In this document: in pieces, positions 24,297 to 36,641 of the stretch
How positions within the stretch are numbered: position 1 is the first letter of the stretch
How the letters are laid out: every line of letters begins with the position of its first letter
DNA from: Rhynchonema sp. JSB1_4
Taxonomy: Eukaryota > Nematoda > Chromadorea > Monhysterida > Xyalidae
Assembly: GCA_030248065.1 (NCBI GenBank)
Contig: JASAMV010008029.1
Span: 60,388 to 124,387 of the forward strand
Length of the DNA: 64,000 nt
Direction of reading: 5' to 3'
The notes under the pieces: generated by a model
The model's input: the letters and a program-made list of their open reading frames with translations, nothing else
Database searches by the model: none
What the model was told of the DNA's origin: nothing
Translations under genes and position numbers: made by a program

Positions 24297-25410
24297 GTGA
24301 CATTGGTTTTTGGATCCAGTACTTTTCGGAGCTAGAACCGGAACTGGAACCGGAACTCAATACTTATCCATGCAAATAAGTCACACAATAATGGTCTGAT
24401 CGTAAAGGCAGTGGGTGCGGAACATAGGTTTTCGGGGACGAGAAATCTGATGGTGGCATTGGTTTTTGAATCCGGAGCTCTCCGGAGCCAGAACCTGAAC
24501 TGGAACCGGAACTCAGTACTTATCCATGCAAATAAGTCAAACAATAATGGTCTGATCGTAAAGACAGTGGGTGCGGAACATAGGTTTTCGGGGACGAGAA
24601 ATCTAATGGTGACATTGGTTTTTGAATCCGGAGCTCTTCGGAGCCAGAACCGGAACTGGAACCGGAACTCAGTATTTATCAAGCAAATAAGTCGCACAAT
24701 GCTGGTTTGATCATAAAGACAGTGCGTGCGGTGTATAGGTTTTCGGGGTCGAAAAATCTAATGGTGACATTGGCTTTTCAATCCGAAGCTCTTCGGAGCC
24801 AGAACCGGAACTGGAACCGGAACTCAATATTTAGCCATGCAATAAGTCGCACAATACTGGTCTGATCATAAAGACAGTGCGTGCGGTATATAGGTTTTCG
24901 GGGTCGAGAAATCTAATGGTGACATTGGCTTTTCAATCCGAAGCTCTTGGAGCAGAACGGAACTGGACGAACTAATTTTAGCCATGCAAATAAGTCGCAA
25001 TATGTCTGATCTAAGACAGCCTATAACAAATGGTTGGTTTTTCAGCTTTCGGATACCTTCTTGCACTCTGATGAAACAGCAACAGATAATGGTACATTGG
25101 CTTTTCAATCCGAAGCTCTTCGGAGCCAGAACCGGAACTGGAACCGGAACTCAGTATTTATCTATGCAAATAAGTCGCACAATACTGGCCTGATCATAAC
25201 GACAGTGCGTGCGGTATATAGGTTTTCGGGGTCGAGAAACCCAACGGTGGCATTGGTTTTTAAATCTGGAACTTTTCGGAGCCAGAACCGGAACTAGAAC
25301 CGGAACTCAGTATTGATCAATGCGAATAAATAGTGTAATAGTGATCTGATCTCCAGTAATGTGTCAGCTGTTTATGTTTCTGGGGTCGGGGAACCGATGG
25401 TGACATCGCT
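24297..25410. repeat. Tandem satellite, unit about 155 bp, about seven copies
   Basis: GGTGACATTGGTTTTT-type starts recur near 24297, 24453, 24610, 24762, 24916, 25090, 25243 and 25397. Each unit contains GGAACTGGAACCGGAACTCA, CAAATAAGTCGCACAAT and TAGGTTTTCGGGG. The unit at about 24950-25085 is eroded. Open frames across it arise from the repeat. Confidence 0.92.
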
Positions 25411-25586
25411 TTTTTAGCTCTGACTTGATTGAGGTGTGAAACAGTAACATGAATACAGTAAAACCACCACAAGGTGAACCTCTACATAGTGAATTCCTTT
25501 GTATAGTGAACGAATTATCAGTGTGATCATATGTATTTTCCGTCCACCGAATGAGAAAATGCGCTTACTCGATATAAAACAAAAAT

Positions 25587-26229
25587 ACAAGAAGAAAAAT
25601 GCCTGCTGTCGCACGGCAAGAATCAGGATATGGTTCTCGGTATCATGCTGGTCGCATATAAAACACCTATACAAGATTGTTTACTCCCCAAAGTAAAAAA
25701 CATATCAGTGGTTACGCACAGGAGCAAAAGGCGACTAAAAACATCACCGAAACAGAAGAAAAGCTTATTTGCCAAAAAATGAACGGGATTTAGAAAGCGG
25801 CATTGCATTCCTTTCGAAAAGTGAATTAAAAAGCGATACGCCATCAAGGAACCATATTGCGGCCAACGCATAATCGTTTTACCCACTCTTTATGCCGTTA
25901 CTAGTACGAATCGAACCGTGACAGCTTGCCGTCGTCGCCTCATTGCGCTATTGGCCGCAATATGGTTCCTTGATGGCGTATCGCTTTTTAATTCACTTTT
26001 CGAAAGGAATACAATGCCGCTTTCTAAATCCCGTTCATTTTTTGGCAAATAAGCTTTTCTTCTGTTTCGGTGATGTTTTTAGTCGCCTTTTGCTCCTGTG
26101 CGTAACCACTGATATCTTTTTACTTTGGGGAGTAAACAATCTTGTATAGGTGTTTTATATGCGACCAGCATGATACCGAGAACCATATCCTGATTTTGCC
26201 GTGCGACAGCAGGCATTTTTCTTCTTGTA
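25587..26229. repeat. Long palindrome: 280-bp arms, 84-bp spacer
   Basis: 25587-25866 is almost exactly the reverse complement of 25951-26229. Only a few small mismatches were seen (for example GATATGTTTTTT versus GATATCTTTTT). The loop 25867-25950 is unique. It could be a fold-back element or a recent inverted duplication. Confidence 0.9.
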
Positions 26230-26554
26230 ATACATGGCTTTTGGGATGAGTTGACGACTCTACAAAGTATGTAAGTTGACGAAGTGATTTGACCCCTTGA
26301 GTTAACCACTGTAATAGAAGCCGGCGTGGTTCGATCCTGTCTTGTTTTTATGCCGCTTCGATATTTGACGAGGTACAAAAAGACCAAGTTTGGCCGAGAG
26401 AGATCACCAAGTATGATATTAACCCCAATGAAACATCAGCCCGCCGCATGCCATTGAAACTCCGGCGGACGGGCAGTTGAACAAAGCACGTTTGAGCAAG
26501 ACCACTTTGAGCAAGTGAAAAAGAGCAGAGACCAAAAGAGCAGAACCTAAAAAC

Positions 26555-26647
26555 AAATAGGCCTAAGCCCAAACGCAAAACTAAGCCTAAGTGTAGGCCT
26601 AAGCCTCAGCCTTAGCCTGATACCAAAATCAGCCCAAGTCTAAGCCA
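26555..26647. repeat. Degenerate interstitial telomere-like tract (TTAGGC)n, second site
   Basis: Scattered GCCTAAG units (AGGCCTAAGCCC, CTAAGCCTAAG, AGGCCTAAGCCTCAGCC, TTAGCC) over about 90 bp, in the same strand sense as 16423-16470. Confidence 0.6.
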
Positions 26648-26649
26648 TT

Positions 26650-29600
26650 GGCACAAAATAATAGCGCTGCTCTTTTTGCTCTGCCCTTTTTTCTTGCTCA
26701 AATGTGCTTTGCTCAATTGCCCGGCCACCGAAACTCCACTATGTGTAAAACGTAAAATTCGCAGTTGTGTAAGCTGGCTGATGTTTCACAGGAATGATAT
26801 ACAACGCTTGCGTTTTGAACCACAGAATTTTTCAGGATATGTATATATTTTACAGTTCGCGTGCGCGAAAAGCTCATGGTTTCTTGTCCATAAATTGGTT
26901 AAAAGAACAATTTAAGCAAACGAATGAGAACGTAACGTACACTTCAGTTTGAGGTACTGTTCATGTAGGTATTTCACCATTGAGGGATTGCTCAGTGAGT
27001 ACATACCCTTCTATCGGTTGTGAACCCATACCGTATAGTACATAATAACTTTAGAAATTTTAAGCCAGTACTAGTCAAGTACATATGTGTATGTATTTCG
27101 AAGCTTAAATTACGTGTTTCCGGTCAGTTTTACCAGTCAAATTATGGTATGTACCTGGATTTTCTTTGTGTAACCTTGTTTTATCATGCGTGTTTTGCTG
27201 TGCACTAATGTGCTGCCGATTTAGTCTGAATTCTGCACCTTGTTCTGTTACATCAGTACATGAGTACATGCGTCCATTGTGAATATACTTGGATCTGTTC
27301 GTAACCTAATCAAATCACGTTTATTGCGATCTCAAATGTGTTGACTTGGTTTATACCATGAAGATTTTAGCCGGTTCACTTGGCATAAATTGGGATTGAT
27401 CTCGTGTCCCACACAGCCGCGACATTATATCAAGCGAAAATCGAATTTTGAATTTCTGCGTTTTTCTAAAGTATACCCATATGAGACCATAATTCAATGC
27501 GGTAGATATGACCCAACTTAATCAGGTAACGAGGTAACACCCCATACGTATGTATACCAATTCACTACCGTCGCACGTGGGTTGTATACGCATGCACACA
27601 TAAGCCGCGAAGTCCTTTTTAATTTCCTCAAGTTAATCCAGCTGCCGGAACTACCCCCACCCCCACCCTTTGGAAGTGAAAATGAATAAACGTACACGTG
27701 TGTATACTCCGACAATACTTTTGGGAGAAACTTTTCAAACGCGTTGCCTGATCCGTAAAGCTCATTATGCGTGTATTAGCTGCAGCGGTCACGTGACTGC
27801 CAGCCGCTCAACACACAAGTCTAACGTAGCGATTTGTGAATAGCTACGAAACTCAGCTGGCTGCCCCAGTTGCGTGTGCTTTACGGATCAGGCAACGCTT
27901 TTGAAAAGTTTCTCCCAAAAGTATTGTCAGAGTATATGCATGCACACATTATTGCTCGACTAGCTGCATAGAGTGTTCATTCAACATGTCCCAAAAAGCA
28001 AACGTGTAAATCACAATTAACGTCCAAAACATCGTGCGCCTTTGTTCTTTTTACTGCACGCACGTGTTTGACCATATGCCGCCCGTCTCACACTAAAAAA
28101 TCCTCCGCAAAACACCGAAAATAGAGCGTCCTCGTCCTCGGGACTGGTGTGTAAGTGCAGCAGTGCGGTGCAATATTGTGACGCAGTTTTGTCACGCAGT
28201 TCTGGTAGAGGTAGTATATGTAGGGGCATAATCAGCGGTTAAAATTTATTGGCTTACTTGGTCAATGCAGCTGGCTGATGTTTCACAAATACTCATAGCC
28301 CGTGGCACCATTCCATGACAAATTCAAAGCTCATCCATATGTGCACTTGTAGGGTTTAGGTATACTACCGTACTTTCACATAAGTGCATGCACATGCGAC
28401 TGGAGGAACGGATGTGCCGCGGTACGCAGCCAGGCCCAGACATGACAAATCATGATAAACACACGGCAAGCATGCACACACGCACACGCACGGAAGTCAA
28501 GACAGAAGAACAATGCGTTATATGGCTGCCAGCCGTACTTGGGCACTACATTGGTTCGTGATCCGCTGAGCGGGTTACTGCGCGCTGTAACTGAAAGCGT
28601 GGTGGCTCTTTGGTGGCTGATTGAGTCTACGGCGCATATGTGGCAAATTAGATTTTGGCGTCTTAGCGCTAACGCGTCACTTTTTGGTTAAATCGCGGGC
28701 AGGAGCCGCTTTATGTGAACGCAACAAGGAATCTTGAGGTTGCACACGGAGCTGATTTTTCCCTTTTCTCGAATTGTTGTGGTGCCTTGGTGTCGATCAA
28801 AGTTGTGAGCGTAACCAGCGGCCAAGCATACACAAAGGACCATTTGATGACCGGGCATAGTCTCAGAGCGGTGTTGTTGTGTGCATTTCTGATCTAGCAA
28901 CTTAGCGCGGCGATTGCAATAACTCCTGAAATCAGTTGTCCAATTTCTGGCACGAAGTGCGCCATATTTAGAGACTTGTCCAACACAACATTTACCGACG
29001 TCGCAAATCTAATGCCCATAATCTGGGCCAGGCCATTGTTATGATGCGTGTGTGCCGAGTGTACACGTGCACGTTGACATTATTTACACTTTGAATCTAT
29101 TGCAGGCAAAAACTGTGTCATGATTGTTTCATGTCAATGTTTATGTTGATTCAGCAGTGTTTTCTTTTAGCGATATCAACAGCTGAATATTAGCTAGACT
29201 CGTGGGATCAAAAAGTCGCCTTTCTAATGAGGCCCATAGGGACACACCATTGTTAACGCGCATGATACAGGCCTGCCGTGATTGTAACGTACTGCCACCG
29301 CAGTTTTCCGTGTGGCACACCCACTATAGCCGTCCGAAGGCATTATTTTGGGGCGTTTCAGGCACTTTATGTCGGCTAAAACGTATTAAAACTCAATCAA
29401 GTGAAAAGCAATTGAAAAGGATTCATAAACAGGTGATTTTGGCAACTTTTTCAGCAGAAACTGTTCTAAAATCACACATGCGTACCGGTGTTATGAAACA
29501 CAAACAAAGCGACTGCAATGACAACGATAGCGCTGTTGATATCCAAAGTCTCAAAGCCCACCAACATCCCGACCCGAGGGCCCTATATCTGGAAACGTCA

Positions 29601-30324
29601 GGTAGATAAATGCCCATGCACCCTTTATCGTTGCACGTGCACATGTATGATTTGCCAATATCTGCGTTTCTGCATATGGACTTTCAAGGCCTTGGAATCC
29701 GCGAAATCACAACATGACAGGGATATGTACATGTGCATTGGCAAAATCAGCAATGCAATATATGCCTGTGTGCGTGCGCAAAATTTCACGTGCACACGCA
29801 GTGCTGCCCTCACGCGTGCTGCACCAATGCAACGGCCCTTGAGTACACGCATGCACACCACCTAAGGTAGGCATGTGCTGGATGACAACAACGTCTTTTT
29901 TGATTAACATCTGCAGCAACAATACCGATTTCTCTCTATGGATGGTATCTATATCTTGAAAAACACACGGCGAGCGCGAGTTTTGGTACCAATTGTGCAG
30001 TGGTGTTTTGTTTTGCGCACGCTCACATTTTCGCGCGTGTCGTCAAATTATCAGTCCTTCATATTTTTGTTTTCTCTTCAAGGCGCACGCCGTTTTTATC
30101 ATCATAATTGAGCCACTTTTGGTGAATTGATTTTCAGACAACACCTCTCGATGACTATGTATATTGATGTTCTTCAAAGATTGAATTATAAAAACGTTCG
30201 TTGTTCATTATAATGTGACGTACAGCCCAGTGTGCGTGCACTTTTGGACCGACACCTTGGCGTCTAAGCCATGACGACCCGAAACACGCCCTGACGTACC
30301 GTTGCTCCCCCAAGAGCCTGAAGG
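26650..30324. other. 3.7 kb intergenic region upstream of the GalNAc-transferase
   Basis: No convincing exon. A 135-codon open frame at 29202-29609 has no recognisable domain and no clear splice or start context. The region contains one MITE (27702-27936) and two GATGTTTCA motifs (26780, 28277) with the same left context CTGGCTGATG. Confidence 0.5.
27702..27936. mobile_element. MITE with about 55-bp terminal inverted repeats (family E, copy 1)
   Basis: TATACTCCGACAATACTTTTGGGAGAAAC with TTGCCTGATCCGTAAAGC at the left end pairs with GCTTTACGGATCAGGCAACG and CAAAAGTATTGTCAGAGTATA at the right end. Related, more diverged copies are at 30610-30778 and 50650-50815. Confidence 0.8.
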
Positions 30325-33300
30325 ATGTACCTTTGGCGTAGGTGTCGCAAAAAACAAATTCTGCTCTACGTTGCTTCGGTGTTGCTGTTCACAACGTTGT
30401 GGACGTTCTTGACCCTGCTCATTTTGGTCGCTCAGGAACAATACGCACAGGTATGGCTAGGAGCTTACTGAAGAGTGGTTGACCTTGGTCGTTGGCATAT
30501 AACTACATACATATGTAAGCTAAAACTTCGGAATTCTTCTTGAGTTCAGCCTGGTGTCAATGAAAGTCTGTTGCCAGAGAAAATCCAGCCCTGAAACGAA
30601 TATTTCTGCAGGGACGGAGATTTTTTTCAAGCATGTTGCCTGATTCGTAAAGCACAGCCGCAAACTGCCCAGCTGGCTAAAGCGTGACTATTGCCAGGTG
30701 GACCCACGCGTGTCATGAATCTTTCGGATCAGACAAGACAGATTGAGAAAGTTCTGCCAAAGTATTGTCAGAGTAGTACGCAACAAACGCAGTTGATTCT
30801 AAGCAGCCAAATGTTTCACAGGACTACGAGCAGCAGAATGAGAACCCTTACGAGCAACAGTACGGCACAACGGAGGACAGTTACATGGGTCGGGGCATTC
30901 AGGTCGTAGTGGGACATTACAATGGAAAACTGCCTACGAGCAACAAGATCAATTTGACCGATGGTAATGTACATATGATGATTTTCTCTTCCATTGTGTT
31001 CAGCCATTCTTTTCTGTTTACAGTCTGCCATGTATGTGATGATATGATATGACATCAACATTTTTAAAAATAGCAAACAGGGCAGATACAATCATAGCGG
31101 CATTAGCATACACACACACGAAGGCCACAAAGAAGAGCTGCGCACTTATTTTCTCTTTATTTTATTTCCAGAAGAGATCAACACGAACAATTACCAACCG
31201 ATGGCCGGCTGGGGCGAGATGGGCAAACCGGTCAAGCTCAAAGGCGACGACGACATGATTGCATTCGATCTATTCCCGATCAATCAATTCAACCTGTTCG
31301 TGTCGGATCGCATCTATTTGAACCGTTCGCTGCCCGACATGCGCAAGCAAAAGTGTCGCGACATTGATTACGACATCACCATTTTGCCAACCACAAGTGT
31401 CATCATTGTGTATCATAATGAAGCGTGGTCGACACTGATGAGGACTGTTACGTCGGTCGTTAATCGGTCGCCACCTGCGTTGTTGAAGGAGATCATATTG
31501 GTCGACGATTACAGCAACCGAAGTGGGTTTTAATTGCGAATGCTTTTCGCTGGTTGTGAAAAACATTCACAGTATATATATAAGGTACAGCATGACGTGT
31601 TAATCAAGACTGATCACCAAATTGCCATCGTGCCTCCTCCATATGACAGACATGGTCAACACTCAGCAGTGTCTGTTCTGTCAGTCTGTCACACCACATA
31701 GGGTGATATTTTCGAAACGGTGTAAAGGTCAGTTGGGTGTAAAGGTCGGTGGAAAGCTCGGTCGACAGCTCAGTGTGATAGACCTCGGTGTAAACTTGAA
31801 ACATTCCACGTTAATAACAGGCAATGTTTCACGTTTGCACCGAGCTACGCCGACCGAGTTTTCGACCGAATCTTACGCCGACCTTTACGCCCAACTGACC
31901 TTTACACCGTTTCGAAAATTCCACCCATAAACGGCGGCCACACAAAGTTTCACGATCCACACTTCGTGCATTTGAACGTACGGCACACGACAACTAAATC
32001 TGATGGCTTGGCTTAGGCTCCGCTTGAATTCGGGAAATTCAAAGGTGCTGTACAACACGTCGTGTCAACCACTGCACAAGCTGAAGTGCATGTACATACT
32101 GTACGTTTGCAGCCTTCCTACACGATCCCCTTGACGAGTACGTGTCCACATTGTCAGTGCCCGTCAAAGTGATCCGATCGGAGTCGAGAGTCGGTCTGAT
32201 CCGAGCGCGATTGATGGGCGCCGAACAGGCAGTTGGCGATGTGCTGACGTTTCTCGACTCACATTGTGAATGCACAAAGGGGTGGCTCGAACCGCTGCTT
32301 CAAAGGATACATCAAGACCGGTGAGGACTCAGCTGCATTGGTTTATCCATAAATTGATTAGCAAGAGCACGATAAATATGTAATAAGATTTCTGTGTAAA
32401 AGATTTTGAGTTGAATATTTCGTGTTAATTCAACATTTGTGTGAACCACTCCACAATAAGCTACACCTCAGCGTTGTGTGGACTGGAAGTCTGCTAGCCA
32501 GCGCAACGTGTAGCGTGTGGCGTGCAAAGCAGTGTGTGTCTGCGCGGTTGTGTGGGTATAAGTGCAACTTTGAGCGGCAGCCAGACCGCGTTCCCGTAGC
32601 TCAGTTGGTAGAGCAACTGACTGTCCAAGCCTGGTGGCTGGGAGGTCGGAGGTTCGAGTCCTTCGGAGGAGCATACGTTCAGAATGTGACGGTTCAGAGT
32701 TCACAGTTGCTTGAGCTTCGGACCCTGTGAACATTGTCTAACGCACAGTCAAAAAAAACCTGTGTCCCAAGCTTACGAAACATCATCTCATCCTGTTTCA
32801 GCAAGGCGGTCGTGTGTCCGGTGATCGATGTGATCAACGACCAGACGTTCGCCTATCAGAAAGGCATCGAACTGTTCAGGGGTGGCTTTAATTGGAATCT
32901 ACAATTTCGATGGTACTCAGTCCCGCCGGCCGAGGTCAGAAAGCGGAAGGATCACGGAGAGACGCCGATTGCGTACGTTTAAGGGGGATAATGTTTCAAA
33001 AGTTTGTTTTAGTTTGAGTTTTTTAATATTATTCATTTGGAGTTCGCCTACGATGGCCGGTGGCCTGTTCTCGATCGATCGGCACTATTTCGAAGAGCTG
33101 GGCACCTACGATCATCAAATGGACATTTGGGGCGGTGAAAATCTGGAAATCTCATTCAGGGTTAGAGATTTTAATCTGGAAATTCTTCGAATAATTGTTT
33201 TTACAAAGCTTGTCGAAAATTCGGCCCGACTGAGACGGGCGGCTGACAGTAAGCACGAGATAAATTTCATTACGAGAGTTCAAAGCCAACGTTGTGTTGT

Positions 33301-36005
33301 CATTCGATCTCGTCAGCGATGACGTGCGTCAACCACACCAGAATTGGACAAAAGCGATTTACAGATTTGGATGTGCGGCGGTCGCGTTGAGATCCTGCCG
33401 TGTTCCCACGTGGGCCACATCTTTCGCAAAGCGTCGCCGCACGATTTCCCCGACAACGGGTCTAGTCGCATTCTGAACTCAAATCTGGTGCGGGTCGCTG
33501 AAGTGTGGATGGACGAATGGAAGCATTTGTTCTACAAAACTGCGCCGCGTGAGTGGATTTGCTTGATAATTTAGGGTGATTTATAGGGGTGATTGGCTGT
33601 GTGGTTAATTTGTTCTCAAAGTGAATCAATTCACAGTTTGATGTTCCGATTATTTTAGTTCAAAAGGCAAGGATAAACTGTGCTTGAAAATGAAAATTCA
33701 GGTCAAGTACTGACGTAATTGCCTTGTATATACTTTGCAGAAGCCTTAACGATGGCCAAAGACATCGACGTTTCGGATCGAATAGAACTGAGAAAGCAGT
33801 TGAGGTGCAAGGACTTTAGGTGGTACTTGCAGAATGTCTGGCCCGAACATTTCATGCCCGTTGAAGGACTGTTCTTTGGAAGGGTATGTTAATATGTATG
33901 CCACGTGGCATGTACTATGTTTTAACCAGCATAATGTGTGCAGGGTACTTCCACCCACTTAATTTTCTTAGTTTCAATTCTATAAAAGAAGAAATCGTTA
34001 TTTCACCTGCCAAATGATGTTATGTAATTACCAAACTTGATAATCGATCCGGCCCAGTCAGATCTTACATACATAACAACGAAAGTTTTCGGATTTTGAG
34101 ATTTACAGATAAGACTCCTGTTGTTACTAAGTATAGACCAGCGTCATTTATAAGTCCCCAGTTTTGGCACCGGCCAATACAAAACATTCTCTCTAGCTTC
34201 GTAACCTTCACGACACAACCTGCTTGTCAATTGCGCAAGTCGCCTACTCCCTGTCACACACGGGTCGTACGCGTCAGATCGCGATGGAAGCATGCGCGGC
34301 CAACTTCCATCGGTTCCAGGTACAGTAACCCAACATATATCTACCGTATCCTTTTGTAGCTGTCGCATGCCAACACTGCACACTGTATCGTCAGCAGCCC
34401 CGGAGAGGTCGGCAAGCGCAGACATCAACTCAAAGTCAACAAATGCACGTTGGGATTTGATATGTGGCAGGTGCTGACACCTAGTAGACTAGTGACATCA
34501 CTACTTAGTAATAGCATTGTGGCACCTGCTAAGCAGTTTGGACAATTGCAGGGTGGTAGATATACGTCATTGACATATGTAGGTACTCGACTGGTGCAAT
34601 GTTATATTTAAACGCCTCTCAAATAAAGCTCATAGCGCTGAAATTGAGTGTGTCGACAACCCTGCAATAGTTCGGGGTACGGACAAAACAGCGGTGAAAA
34701 AAACCCAGTGGCCGCTGTTTGTGAAAAAACGGCTGCTTTTGCCCCCGTTATATTTTACCGCTGTTTTGTCCACCACACAATAATTCTTGTACAGTAATCG
34801 ATTGGTTAGACATGTCAGAAGCACGGATTGCATGAAGCTTTTGCACCAAGAGCCCAACTTCTGGTGGCGCCTTGAAACGAAGCCTACCCAAAACCAATGG
34901 TACTGAAAGATTGGCTTGTAGTTTGTCTGGCTTGATGTTTCACTACCTTGATGTTTGTGATTGGGACTGCACAAACCAAGCCCTAGCATTAGCATTGCAC
35001 AAAACCGAAGATTTTGTCAGGAAGTGTACAATTTACTATCGTTTCTTGAATTAAACATTTGCACCTGCTTCAGCTGTGGATTCTAACCAAAGATGGCCAG
35101 CTGAAGAGTGATGAACACCAATGTTTGGTGGGCAACCAAATTGCACAACAGTGGTTTGTACAAATCAAGGAATGTGGGGAATATGACAATGAATATTGGG
35201 ATTACAATAAATCGGTGAGTTAATTTCGTGATATTACAGATAAATGTGGACTGTATTTGCTGATGGGTACGATAACAGACTATGTATCACTGGTACGATG
35301 ACAAATGTAATAAAAGAGCTAAGGTATGTACTGTACATAGTGGTTTTGCGGGTTTGCACACTTTGTGGCACCGAACGCACAAATTTCTAAAGCTTCCACC
35401 ACTGTATCCCCTCCCCGACTTGTGTTAACCATTGTAGAACAATGGTGTGGTTGATGGGTTTTGGCTGCCCATTTCGACGTGTTTTCACAGACGAGCGGTG
35501 CATCATGCAATCATCTGTACGGAACGCACCACGTTCTCATGGGCCTCCCAAACCTTCGAAAATAGCAGCGAGCGATTAGGGCTTTTGGTACTGTCGTCCA
35601 CTCAGATCATCAGCTCTTATCGTCAACTCCCATGTGTAATTTCTCTCGCTCATCTAGGTATGTAGGGCCACTTGATTGAACGACGAGGGTTGACCACTTG
35701 AGGTGACGATTGTGCCATCAACCGCGATTAGCTTGGTACCCACCCAGAAGATTACTGCTCGTGCAAGCCCACATGCCATCGTCAGTATGATAACAATCAT
35801 GAAACATCACCTATTGTTCCTGCAGCGTCGCACGTTCACACATCGCAAATCGGGCCTGTGTCTGGACGAGCCGGACAACAAGAACAAAAACACCGATGAT
35901 GCCCGCGCACCAACGTTGCACAAATGCGGTCGGAATGCAAAGTCGCAACAATGGACCACGCACGCCGTCGCCTGGAAACCTGACATGAAGACCGATGATC
36001 TCTGA
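30325..36005 (+). CDS. GALNT: Polypeptide N-acetylgalactosaminyltransferase (GT27, GALNT1-like), complete
   Basis: Exons: 30325-30450, 30822-30963, 31172-31522, 32113-32320, 32802-32972, 33043-33160, 33365-33548, 33741-33883, 34197-34319, 35074-35214, 35826-36005 (TGA). All phases agree. It is a type II Golgi protein: short cytoplasmic RRCRKK, a membrane span (about residues 11-36), a stem, then the catalytic domain with [28 protein letters not shown], the metal-binding DSH in [60 protein letters not shown] and [11 protein letters not shown]-terminal ricin-type lectin domain starts near [10 protein letters not shown] and ends with SGLCLDEP and [12 protein letters not shown]. The enzyme transfers GalNAc from UDP-GalNAc to Ser/Thr and starts mucin-type O-glycans. 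Catalytic motifs look intact. The weakest exon is 34197-34319, though its phase fits. Confidence 0.95.
30610..30778. mobile_element. MITE family E, copy 2 (diverged)
   Basis: TTGCCTGATTCGTAAAGCAC at the left and AAAGTATTGTCAGAGTA at the right match the ends of the copy at 27702. It lies in intron 1 of the GalNAc-transferase. Confidence 0.6.
31701..31926 (+). mobile_element. Palindromic MITE (family F, copy 1)
   Basis: Imperfect inverted repeat for most of its length: GGGTGATATTTTCGAAACGG with GTGTAAAGGTCAGTTGGG at the left, and GACCTTTACACCGTTTCG at the right. The centre has TTGAAACATTCC and GCAATGTTTCACG. It is in intron 3 of the GalNAc-transferase. The copy at 59531 is in the opposite orientation. 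Confidence 0.85.
32590..32673 (+). pseudogene. tRNA-like sequence (copy 1), probably inactive
   Basis: It has an A-box-like TAGCTCAGTTGG and a perfect-looking B box GGTTCGAGTCC with T-stem GGAGG/CCTTC. The acceptor arms (GTTCCCG versus GGAGGAG) do not pair well and the anticodon region is too long, with an embedded AGCCTGGTGGCT. Similarity to 40332-40414 extends beyond the tRNA part (GCAGCCAGACCGCG before it; GAGCATACGTT after it), which points to a tRNA-derived SINE or duplicated tRNA locus. Confidence 0.55.
34680..34785. mobile_element. Very short MITE with GGACAAAACAGCGG ends
   Basis: GGACAAAACAGCGGT at the left and ACCGCTGTTTTGTCC at the right are perfect inverted ends around about 75 bp. 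The same GACAAAACAGCGG unit is repeated at the outer end of repeat A (2830-2890 and 16500-16565), which links the two families. Confidence 0.65.
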
Positions 36006-36390
36006 TTCTATGACATTTGGAAACATATTTTGAAACAACAGTCTTTTTTATTCTGTTGATCAAGCCCAAAGTTGACCATTCCTTGCATTTGTTATATGTG
36101 TATTTGATTGTCAGAAGCTCAATGTGCTCTTCTGTAAAGTTCTTCATTTCTTCAGTGTCAAGGCCTGTTGCCTACTTTCCTCTATGCCCTGTGTCCTCTC
36201 AAGAGAGCTTTGAAAAAATTATATGAATGCATTTTTCCATTTTTACTTTCATTCATCTCATTTTTTAACCACACACATCAGAACGTTCTCTTTGCATTCA
36301 CCGATATTCTGAAAGGAAATATTGAAGTGTGTGCACTTCAGTATTCATCAGTGTGCGTGCATGTGTGTGTCTGTTGAGCACTTGTGATAA

Positions 36391-36410
36391 CGAAAATAAA
36401 ATGAATAATA
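36391..36410 (+). promoter_or_regulatory. Candidate poly-A signals of the GalNAc-transferase transcript
   Basis: Two AATAAA hexamers (36393-36398 and 36405-36410), about 390 bp past the stop and before the AGMO start at 36642. The short gap suggests closely spaced tandem transcription units. Confidence 0.5.
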
Positions 36411-36641
36411 AAACTGCAAGCAGCACGTCGGCCCTTTATCAGCACCATACATCGATATTGACTCCCCTCAACACTGTTTATCAACAACAGCATGCCCTGA
36501 TAACCAAATAGGGCAATGTTTTATCATTGAAAACTCGTGATTGTCTTGTGTGTCATGTGGTTTGCACGCAAACGGAACCACCAGAAGACACAAACACGGG
36601 TTATGCACTTCTGAATAAGTTTTTTCAGTAATTTTTCTGAA

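Noticed and set aside
29202..29609. 135-codon open frame upstream of the GalNAc-transferase
   Set aside because: No domain, no clear start context, and its composition resembles the surrounding intergenic DNA.
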